64,000 bases of DNA. Origin: Phoronis australis. Lineage: Eukaryota; Phoronida; Phoronidae. The stretch is taken from assembly GCA_002633005.1 (NCBI GenBank), contig NMRA01000036.1:1352139-1416138 (forward strand), in the 5' to 3' direction. A program made the translations under genes and the position numbers. Below the pieces are notes generated by a model that was not told the origin of the DNA, searched no databases, and was given only the letters and a program-made list of their open reading frames with translations. Below, in pieces: positions 56,046 to 64,000 of this stretch (within the stretch, counting starts at the first letter, position 1; each line of letters starts with the position of its first letter).

Positions 56046-56090
56046 ATGGAGGCCAAGGCCCACCCCTGTATACAAACGGCATATCCTTGA
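56046..56090 (+). other. 14-codon ORF bridging ORF1 and ORF2
   Basis: An ATG two bases after the ORF1 stop opens a 14-codon frame (MEAKAHPCIQTAYP). Its TGA overlaps the ORF2 ATG as TGATG (56088-56092). Overlapping stop-start signals of this sort allow terminating ribosomes to reinitiate in some LINEs. Whether it is used here is unknown. Confidence 0.4.
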
Positions 56091-59000
56091 TGAGCTGGAA
56101 CGCACATGGTCTCGCCAAAAAGATTGGACAATCTGAGGTTATTGACTTTATATCTAGGTATCATGTAGTAGCAGTCAGTGAAACATGGGCAAATAAACCA
56201 AACCAGTTTAGTGTACCAGGCTATGTAAATTTCGATGTGCAAAACATAAAGAGAAGAAAATTTGGAAGAAACTCCGGAGGAGTGAGTGTATTTATCAAAG
56301 ATGAATTAGGAAAATATTTTAGACGTTTGAAGGTTGATCATATTCACGGTGTAGTCATAAAGGGCGACAAAAGGTTGTTTAAGACGGACAACGATGTTAT
56401 TATTTGTTTTATTTATGTAGCCCCAGAAGGGTCGCCAGTGTATGAAAACTCCGCAGAGAAAAATGGGGTAACCCTGCTTGGCCAAGAGTTGTTGAATTTG
56501 TCTCAGAAGTTTTGTGATTGTCATTTTGTGGTCATGGGTGACCTAAATGCTAGAGTTGGGAACTTGCAAGACTATATTCTAGATGACAGTGCGGATTTCT
56601 TAACGTGTCAAGATTGGTACGATAGTGACACATTTTGTTGGCCCAGGCAGTCTAAGGATGAAACTGTAAATAATTTTGGCAAAACTTTAATTGAATTGTG
56701 TTGTGACTTAAACATGCATATAGTTAACGGTAGGAGTCAGGGTGATAAACATGGCGAGTTTACATGTCACGCTTCAGGTGGTTGTAGCACTGTAGACTAT
56801 TTGATAGTATCGACAAGTCTCTTTCAACATATTTCAGATTTTAGTGTAGGCACATTTGACGAGTCTGACCATTTTCCTATTGTTTGTAATGTTGCAGGTA
56901 ATTGTGTGTATGACAGTCGTTGTAGCGTTAGCCAATCAGCATCGAAATCAAACACTCGACTGGAGTGGGATAGTGGCCGAGTAGCAGAATTCCATGAAGT
57001 GTTCTCAAATTGCCTATCAGAAAGTCTAGATCGAGTAGTTGAACAGATTGCTCGTGGCGACATAGAAAGTGCAACAGAAGGTATCACAAATCTGTATAAA
57101 CAAACTGCTACATCGATGGCAATGTTTAAAAATAAACGTACTTATGCTAAAAGGCAGAGCAAACAACCCCCTTGGTGGGACAAAGAATTACATACTGCGA
57201 AAAAACTAAAAAATCACTCTTTGAATATTTTTCGGAGAGACTCTTCCCCTGGAAAATTGGCAGTATACAAAGAAAATAAGAAACAATTTCGCATGCTATA
57301 CAAAGAAAAAGAAAAAGAGCACCAATCGAAGTTGCTAGAAAATATTTTGGATAGTAGAAATAATCCAAAGCAATTCTGGGCTTTGGTAAAATCAAAATTT
57401 AATAGTAGTCCGAAGGAAACTGCGATAACTCCAGAACGGTGGTACACGTATTTTAATTTGTTGCTCAATGAACGGATGGAACCGAACGACACTATGTCAA
57501 ATGCGGTCGTAAGACAACAAGAAAATCATGACAATTACTGTGATGCTTGTGACAAAAATTTACCCAGTGATATGAACACTTGTTTCTCATGTGAGGAAAT
57601 TGACTGCGCTATAATGGATCTGCCAAACGGCAAAGCGGCCGGCATTGATCACGTTGTGTTTGAGATGTTGAAGAGTACGAGGGTAGCTATTGTTCCTGTA
57701 TTGGAACTGCTTTTCAATGGAATTCTCGCTACAGGTCACTACCCACAGGGCTGGTGTGACGCAATAATTGTTCCTATATTTAAACAGGGTAACACTGAAG
57801 ATGAGAACAATTATAGAGGTATCTCATTGTTGTCTGCAGTAGGAAAGCTATTCACCAAACTTTTGAACAACCGGCTTAGGACCTGGGCTGAGGCAAATGA
57901 CGAACTTCGTGAATCACAGGCGGGATTCCGCAAGGGCTATTGCACTCAGGACCAAATGTTTACGCTTCAGGCCATGTGCCAAAAATATATCACTAAGCCC
58001 GGGGGTCGTTTTTATTGTGCTTTTGTCGACTTTTCGAAGGCGTTTGACAGAGTTCCCCACATGCTACTCTGGTATAGATTACAAAAAATTGGTGTCCATG
58101 GTAACGTACTTAAAATCTTGAAATCCATGTACAGCAAATTACGTTCATGCGTAAGGACCCGAGAAGGGTTAACCGACTTTTTTGACTGTTCTGTCGGCAC
58201 CAGACAAGGGTGTATGATCAGCCCACTATTATTTATCATGTATCTGAACGAATTTATCGAAGTCCTAGATAATGCCCAAAATATTAGAGGGATTTATATC
58301 AATGAAGAGGCTCCGCACGTCAAATCGCTGTTGTATGCTGATGACATGGTTCTGTGTTCGAGCACTCAAATTAATTTGCAAAGAATGTTAAATTGCCTTT
58401 ATGATTATTGCTCTTCTTGGGGCATGAGTGTAAATCTGAAAAAAACTAAGATCGTTGTTTTTAGAAATGGCGGGCCACTCAGAGCGTATGAGAAGTGGTA
58501 TTATGGAAACCAAGTAGTGGAGGTTGTCTCCCAATATAAATATCTTGGAATATTTTTCACACCAAGATTAGTCTGGTCCAAAGCCACTAAAACTCTGGCA
58601 CGTCAAGGTAGTAAAGCTGCTATGTCCATCTCTAAAATTAGAAACCGGTGCACGGAATTACCATTGAGCCTATCACTTGAACTGTTTGATAAAATTGCTG
58701 TACCAACTATGTGCTACGGCGCGGAAATCTGGGGATTCAAAGAATACGAATGGCTTGAAAATGTTTATGTTAAATTCTGTAAAATTGCTCTTGGAGTTGG
58801 AAACTCTTGCTCAAACGCAGCTGTATTGGGTGAATGTGGAATTTATCCGCTCTATGCAAAGTATTATGTCACGTGTGTAAAATATTGGCTAAAGTTATTG
58901 AAAATGCCACCTACTAGATACGCTAAAGCGGCTTATGACATGTTAGTTGATTTAGATAGGAATGGAAGAAATACTTGGGTATCTTCTGTTAGACAATTGC

Positions 59001-59545
59001 TATCAAAATACGGTTTTTATCAAATTTGGTTGAATCAAGGTGTCACGTGCGAAGTCTCGTTTTTAAGTTTCTTCGCGCAAAGAGTTAATGACTGTTATGA
59101 GCAAGGTTGGCGATCAGAAACTGAGCATAATGCAAAACTTAAATTCTACTCTAACTTTAAGACTCTGTACTGTTTTGAACCATATCTTAAGTTACCGCTA
59201 CACACTAGTCTTATTCAAGCGTTTACTCGTTTACGTTGCTCCAACCACAGACTACAAGTGGAAGTGGGTAGACACGAGAAAGTGGAATATTGCAATAGAT
59301 TATGTATGGCTTGCAATGATGGTCTTGTAGAGGATGAATACCATTTCCTGTTGGTTTGCAAGGGATATTGTGAACTTAGGTCACGTTTTATGAAGAAATT
59401 TCAATGGAGGCATCCAACTCAAGAATCCTGTATACGCCTGCTCGCTAATCCAGATATATCTGCTGTTAAATATGTGTATTTTGCTCTTAAAAGACGAGAT
59501 CAACTCTTAAATGGGTTGACTGCTTGTGCAAATGTGCCTGATTAA
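56090..59545 (+). CDS. LINE ORF2 protein: endonuclease and reverse transcriptase
   Basis: 1151 residues from ATG at 56090 (an in-frame TTG precedes it). The N-terminal apurinic-type endonuclease, about residues 1-270, keeps SWNAHGL (Asn), SETW (Glu), VVMGDLNAR (Asp, Asn), STVDYLI (Asp) and SDHFPI (Asp-His). It makes the target nick for target-primed reverse transcription. A lysine/glutamine-rich linker follows (about 340-440). The reverse transcriptase, about 500-800, has LPNGKAAGID, YRGISLLS, QAGFRKG, FVDFSKAFD (first catalytic Asp), GTRQGCMISPLLF and YADD (near 750). The C-terminus has CMACNDG then EDEYHFLLVC, a Cys-x-x-Cys ... His ... Cys finger. There is no RNase H. No stop or frameshift, so it is potentially active. 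Confidence 0.95.
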   Translation: MSWNAHGLAKKIGQSEVIDFISRYHVVAVSETWANKPNQFSVPGYVNFDVQNIKRRKFGRNSGGVSVFIKDELGKYFRRLKVDHIHGVVIKGDKRLFKTDNDVIICFIYVAPEGSPVYENSAEKNGVTLLGQELLNLSQKFCDCHFVVMGDLNARVGNLQDYILDDSADFLTCQDWYDSDTFCWPRQSKDETVNNFGKTLIELCCDLNMHIVNGRSQGDKHGEFTCHASGGCSTVDYLIVSTSLFQHISDFSVGTFDESDHFPIVCNVAGNCVYDSRCSVSQSASKSNTRLEWDSGRVAEFHEVFSNCLSESLDRVVEQIARGDIESATEGITNLYKQTATSMAMFKNKRTYAKRQSKQPPWWDKELHTAKKLKNHSLNIFRRDSSPGKLAVYKENKKQFRMLYKEKEKEHQSKLLENILDSRNNPKQFWALVKSKFNSSPKETAITPERWYTYFNLLLNERMEPNDTMSNAVVRQQENHDNYCDACDKNLPSDMNTCFSCEEIDCAIMDLPNGKAAGIDHVVFEMLKSTRVAIVPVLELLFNGILATGHYPQGWCDAIIVPIFKQGNTEDENNYRGISLLSAVGKLFTKLLNNRLRTWAEANDELRESQAGFRKGYCTQDQMFTLQAMCQKYITKPGGRFYCAFVDFSKAFDRVPHMLLWYRLQKIGVHGNVLKILKSMYSKLRSCVRTREGLTDFFDCSVGTRQGCMISPLLFIMYLNEFIEVLDNAQNIRGIYINEEAPHVKSLLYADDMVLCSSTQINLQRMLNCLYDYCSSWGMSVNLKKTKIVVFRNGGPLRAYEKWYYGNQVVEVVSQYKYLGIFFTPRLVWSKATKTLARQGSKAAMSISKIRNRCTELPLSLSLELFDKIAVPTMCYGAEIWGFKEYEWLENVYVKFCKIALGVGNSCSNAAVLGECGIYPLYAKYYVTCVKYWLKLLKMPPTRYAKAAYDMLVDLDRNGRNTWVSSVRQLLSKYGFYQIWLNQGVTCEVSFLSFFAQRVNDCYEQGWRSETEHNAKLKFYSNFKTLYCFEPYLKLPLHTSLIQAFTRLRCSNHRLQVEVGRHEKVEYCNRLCMACNDGLVEDEYHFLLVCKGYCELRSRFMKKFQWRHPTQESCIRLLANPDISAVKYVYFALKRRDQLLNGLTACANVPD

Positions 59546-59615
59546 TTGTTTTGTTTATTGTACTTTGGGCCAGAGGCCTTCAATACAAATACATTTATAG
59601 ATTATTAGATAAATG
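59546..59615 (+). other. LINE 3' untranslated tail
   Basis: About 70 bp after the ORF2 stop with TTGGGCCAGAGGCCTTCAA, a GGCC-AGA-GGCC hairpin, and CAATACAAATACATTTATAG. Short 3' stem-loops of this type are recognised by the reverse transcriptase in several LINEs. The exact end and target duplication were not determined. Confidence 0.5.
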
Positions 59616-61242
59616 ACGTTAGCCTCAATGACCAAACACTGAATTTCATTCAGCCACAGGGCAGTTTAAACACGTGTCAAAATTGTGAAAGTTCATAGCA
59701 CTCAGTACTGAGACATACTCTAAAAACACAAACCAAAATGAATGTTTTTTAAGAATATGCATTGTGTGCTTTTAAGCAATTACTTCAGCCAGTACAAATG
59801 TGGTTTGCTTTAGTCTGAAGTTTCTGATTTTAACTTGATATCACAACTAGCTGTACTAATTGTAAAACAGATTCACTAGCTACATTTTCCATAGTCATCT
59901 TTTATCGAACTACCGTTTCGACCACAATGCATATATCACAGAGAAAAGATGTCAGAGACACTTCACAACGACTTGATGTTTCCTAACTAGGAGCAAGTAT
60001 GTGTTGAAAAATATATATTTGTTGATCTGCCAATATCAGAGTAACATTCAGCTCATATCATGGACAAGGTAATAATGATTTCAATTGCAGGAGCGTCACC
60101 TACTGCTCATCACTTTCAAAATATTCTCACTAAAGAACCATGAATTTATTCGCCTTACAAAAATGATCACACTTAACCAATCTTGGGATATTGCCGGCAT
60201 TGTAAGAGGATGCTCAACACTTAGCTTGAAGCCAAGTCGCATTTGGCTACTTGCTGAAAATCCCAGGACGCTAAAGGAAATCTGACGTCGTCCAAAACTG
60301 ATGTTTGTCATCAGAATAGTTGGCTAAAAAAAGGTTATGCTATTTTCCGTTCTTGGGAACTTACGTCACATACCCAGAATGTAGGTGATCATATACACTG
60401 TAGGCACTAGTTTCACTCATCATGCATGATTATCGCCAACTTCCACCTGTGTACTTCCTGATGTCATTTTAATGCAAGTTTGACAAGTGCTAACTGCTGT
60501 CGGTGGTAGCAAATGCACCAATTTCATGAAATAAACGAAACAATTGTAAACTAAGGTATCAAATCTAAGAAAACTGTTAGTAACTTAAAATTTAGGAGTC
60601 AACACAAACTTTGAAACAAATTTCGAGGGAATTGGCTGACTTTGATACTCACAGTGGTGACTTCATGGCGACTTGGGATTTTTCCCAGGTGACCAAACAC
60701 AATCTGTAGTTCACTAAATCAAGCACTGCAAGACATAATTGTCAGAGGTTATGTTAATGATGCTCAATACATAATAATCATAAAGCATTTTGGTTATGTA
60801 GTACCCTATCAAAATGTCCAATTTTGTCCATCCTTGGGACATCTTACAAGATACTGATTGGATTCACGTGAAACTTTCACAGAATATACTTTATAAACTA
60901 ATCCCCAACATGCCGTTAGAAATGTTTTTTTAAAATGTTCCACATTTGCGTGAGGACCTACCAGAAAGCAGGAATTGCATAAATTTCATGAATTTTTTAC
61001 ATTGCATAAAACAAAAATGAGACGGTAATTTAGCAAACTGTAACATCATTTTTGAGATTTACCTTGAACATCATGTTATACAACACGAACTAAAATTCTA
61101 CAGTTTTGTAAATATTTGACTTAATGTACAGACTTGTCAATAAAGTACTACATAACCTTTAAGCACACCATATGGCAAACGTCATCAATTAACAAGACTT
61201 ACGAATTATACACCCTACTACATTTCAATAATTCTATTACAG
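59616..61242. other. Uncharacterised stretch (may hold upstream MULE-like exons)
   Basis: An acceptor-like site (TTTCAATTGCAG) at about 60090 precedes a 66-codon open segment, but nothing in it matches the MULE-like family. Confidence 0.3.
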
Positions 61243-61448
61243 ACACCAGACTACTTTGTATGCCCATCCTCTGTTTTTAGTATGTGTCATGACAAATGCT
61301 GGATATGAAGTGGTGGCTGGTACTCGGAAATGAAAACATGGCATCCTTGCACAAGGCTCTATCGGTCCTGAGACAGCACAATGAAGAATGGAATCCAAGA
61401 TGTTTTGTGGTCAATGCATCTGAAATAGAAACTCCAGCAATTAAAACT
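61243..61448 (+). pseudogene. MULE-like transposase exon, part of the DDE core
   Basis: After an acceptor (TTCTATTACAG) the frame reads HQTTLYAHPLFLVCVMTN then AGYEVVAGT; after one shift it continues NENMASLHKALSVLRQHN, EEWNPRCFVVNASEIETPAI. This matches the MULE-type transposases of cnidarians and invertebrate deuterostomes: Y-K-T-T-x-Y-x-x-P-L-x-F-x-x-V-x-T-N, then E-A-L, N-P-x-W-x-P-x-x-x-M-x-D, E-x-x-A-I. The catalytic Asp of the M-x-D position reads Asn here (FVVNAS), which with the shift implies inactivity. A donor-like GTGTAA follows. Confidence 0.7.
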
Positions 61449-62229
61449 GTGTAAATGTGTTTTCAGGTACTTACTTACTTTACACAGTAGTAATGACATT
61501 ACTGAACTGGTAAATGTTTTGCAAGAGCCTCGATTTAATGCCTATAGCATTCAACATTTTCCGTTAAACAGCTTTGTCACAACACACTGCTGTTTTTCAT
61601 ATACAATATATAGATTTCACCGCCAATCTTAGGCATTGCATAAAACCCCATTAGGTTCAAAGTTACAAACTGAAAATTAAATCACTTGCTGCTTCTTCCT
61701 CACAATGTCAGAATTTTAATCCTTAGCAGTTAAAACTACTAAGCTTGGGAGATATGAAACTTGTTATTACTAGAAACCCTACATGTTGCTTTTCAGATGA
61801 AATGACAACCCAGCGCACCATACAGGAGAAACAGTTCCCTTTAAAATCTGACTTATATTTGAAAATTTGCACTCGTATTTCCTAATTTGGACTCTTAAAA
61901 ATGACCAAAAAACTAACTAGGCGTTGGTGGGGGTGGTCCCAATTTTAATTTTTCTGTTCTTTTTTCAAGCATGTCACTTGTTTTAGCCAGCGAATATACA
62001 TGTTTGTTAGAGAGCACAGATTTAACATTCATATCTGCAACAAGTCTTACTACAATTTCAAAGACCACTCTCGTTTACTGTGATATCCTTCCTAAAGCTC
62101 TAGTAAGGTGAATGAAAGACTAATTTCATAGCAAAAAGTCGATGAACAAAAAATTCATTTGTAACACCAAACATGGGTTGCAAAGCCCCTTGAACTACAT
62201 ACTTGTTAACTTTCTCTATGTGTGTGCAG

Positions 62230-62394
62230 AGATCTTTCTTTGTGACTTTCACAGGAAAGAGGCCTGGTACGGCTGGGTATCCTCCTACATTAACGGAATG
62301 GTGGCACATCAGGACGAAATTCTTACTGCTTACTTCCCTCTGAGTAAGGCAACAACACTGAAAATGCCCATGGTCTTCATGAATAAACTCTGCT
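62230..62394 (+). pseudogene. MULE-like transposase exon, CDFHREQAW block
   Basis: After an acceptor (TTTCTCTATGTGTGTGCAG) the frame reads EIFLCDFHRKEAWYGWV, then SYINGMVAHQDEILTAYF. The family has L-C-D-F-H-R-E-Q-A-W-x-R-W-V, then a segment H-x-D-x-V-L about 15 residues on. In the family this block directly follows the exon at 61243-61448, so the two are separated by an intron of about 0.78 kb. A possible donor, CTCTGA then GTAAGG, is at 62343; the frame itself stays open to 62394. No SWIM domain was found downstream. Confidence 0.7.
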
Positions 62395-64000
62395 GAGGCT
62401 TGACAGTGATCTGATGAGAAAGCAAAATGATGTTATTATTAAGTAAGCTTGTTCGCTGCATGAGAACTCATCCTTAAAATAATATCACAAAACAAAACCT
62501 TAAAGTTTCAAAATATAAAAGACAACCAGTTAAGATCATGAGAGTCAATGTTTGCAGAATCAAAGGCAAACTGTCATATGCGTCATGGGCGGCGCAGCCC
62601 CCCATCCCCCCTGTGGTACACCGCCCATAGACCATGGGCACTGAAAAAAGTGGGGGGCTATAGGACCCCCCCAGCACCCTATGGTGCGCCGTCCAAGTGT
62701 GTTATGTTCCAGAATGCAGAATCAGTTTCCACTGAGCTACAAGTGGGTACATTGAGACAAGAAGACTGCAAGAAGTAACATGGAGTAAAGAAAGTGTTGC
62801 ATACAAAAGGAAAAAATTGAATGCAAGTCACATACAGGTGTACTAGTAGCTGTGACTCAGTCAATTCCATTTTGATGGAGTAGAGTGGGTTTTATAATCA
62901 GAGAATATTTTGATCAATTTGTGAAAAATATTTTCTTCCTAGGAAAATAATTCGTAAGACATCAATTGTTAGGTCTCACTTACATTTTCAATGCATACAT
63001 CAACATTAATTATGGGTGTGGGTTCTATTGTGTAAGAATAAAACCCGCGGTGGTTCGAAGAGAAAAGTTCGTCTGTTCGGTATGATGTATTTAAAAGCTA
63101 CTCGTGAGATAGTATAAGGATGTTACATATAACATGCAAGTGAACCTACTCGACCAATCAGAATGTGCGCCAAATATAAAACTAACCAGTGGGGAAGATA
63201 ACCTTGAACTGAACAAGAGCAGTAAACAACCAAGCTAAACATATGTCAAGAGGCAACAATTAATAACTTTAAACTAAACATGTATAGTAAACACCTAAGC
63301 TAATTAACCCAGTGAAAACCTGTCATAAACACATGCCAATAATGGGTGAATTGTACTTTGCTGATAACTTCTAATATATTTTTGTTAGCCAATTAGATGT
63401 TGAGTGAGTCATAGACATACGCTCTGAATTTCTAAGATTAAACTGTTTCTTATGGCAAAAATATCAATTCAGAATAATTAAGCTGTAATTGGTACTTTGC
63501 AATTGACTCAAAATTAAATTAGAGCAATGCAACATCTATAAATATTGTATTTTAATCCAAGTACATCGATTTGGCCTGTTGCACAAGATCATCATCACAG
63601 AGACGTCTATGCTGGGAATTTACACTCTTTATGATGTTAACTTTTAAACAAATTGAATATCTTGAAAGATATGAAACAATATCATAACTAGTGAGTAAAT
63701 ATGGCCATCCTAAAGATGAAATGTGTGATATTTAAAAATGATCACTAGAATGACAATGAAACTTAATTATTTTTTTAAATTAGAAATTGCCCTAAAATTG
63801 CACAGTTACATATGTCACCAATTAATTGTGCACCTGTGAATAACTTACACATGTATGGCAATTCAACATTTTGATATAGTTACCTGTATTGTTCACTCCA
63901 TCTTTCATTCGAGCTTGTGTCATCTATTGGGTAGCGCAACGCCATCAAAAAACTCCATGCAAATGACCTGAAATTTTTGAAAAACACTTCTGAATTACCA
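62395..64000. other. Uncharacterised stretch
   Basis: No recognised gene. A GC-rich segment at 62584-62700 has partly inverted strings (GCAGCCCCCCAT, GTGGGGGGCT, CATGGGC). The remainder is AT-rich with no repeat seen elsewhere in the window. Confidence 0.4.

Larger units (their letters stand above)
55388..59615 (+). mobile_element. Apparently intact APE-type non-LTR retrotransposon (LINE)
   Basis: Contains ORF1 (coiled coil plus RNA-binding region), ORF2 (apurinic-type endonuclease, reverse transcriptase, Cys/His tail) and a 3' tail with a GGCCAGAGGCC hairpin and AT-rich end (CAATACAAATACATTTATAG). All catalytic motifs I looked for are present, and neither frame has a stop or shift, so this copy is recent. 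The lineage is not certain: the ORF1 type recalls L1/Tx1-like elements, while the tail of ORF2 (C-x-x-C, then EDEYHFLL-x-C) recalls a LINE family common in molluscs and lower deuterostomes. Confidence 0.9.

Noticed and set aside
62584-62700. GC-rich partly inverted segment as a MITE
   Set aside because: Arms are short and irregular and do not define two ends.

Overview
This is a window of nuclear DNA from a multicellular eukaryote, almost certainly an aquatic invertebrate. It is AT-rich. It has no operons, no full-length host gene and no dense coding. It carries introns with good splice sites, microsatellites, and fragments of many transposon classes that occur together mainly in marine invertebrates (LINE, Penelope-like, DIRS-like, Harbinger-like, Kolobok-like, MULE-like). 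A lancelet, hemichordate or mollusc would all fit; the species cannot be named from sequence alone. All protein assignments come from reading motifs by eye, with no database search.

Layout. 0-8.5 kb: a direct repeat pair, a decayed LINE reverse-transcriptase tail, AT and TG microsatellites, the first exons of a candidate spliced gene on the minus strand (3.65-5.04 kb), and one copy of a repeat that recurs at 28.6 kb. 8.5-16.6 kb: an element with octamer-rich terminal repeats and a decayed transposon protein, interrupted by a 5.5 kb tandem array with a period near 400-430 bp. That array repeats a nuclear-receptor DR1 motif and ends in a hairpin minisatellite. 16.6-17.6 kb: a LINE fragment related to the intact LINE at 55 kb, then a Harbinger-type end with a Myb-like ORF. 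18.9-20.5 kb: a transposon protein fragment and a 140-bp (280-bp alternating) satellite. 23.4-33.9 kb: several short DNA transposons, including a 1.47 kb TTAA-flanked element with a THAP remnant and a 1.38 kb CAG-flanked element, plus a fold-back element holding a tRNA-like core.

34-44 kb: a DIRS-like reverse transcriptase remnant, then a large decayed minus-strand transposon. The latter is broken by a restriction-like-endonuclease LINE tail and by a 110-bp tandem array, which is itself split by a Penelope-like remnant between 120-bp inverted repeats. 45.5-48.9 kb: three copies of one repeat, the last inverted, forming a palindrome with arms of about 1 kb. 49-55 kb: further octamer-repeat copies, a microsatellite, a CpG-richer stretch and a LINE zinc-finger tail. 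55.4-59.6 kb: the best-preserved coding region, an apparently intact LINE with ORF1 and ORF2 in the same frame, separated by one TAG. 61.2-62.4 kb: exons of a decayed MULE-like transposase.

In effect this is a nested transposon graveyard with one well-preserved LINE and perhaps one host gene start.
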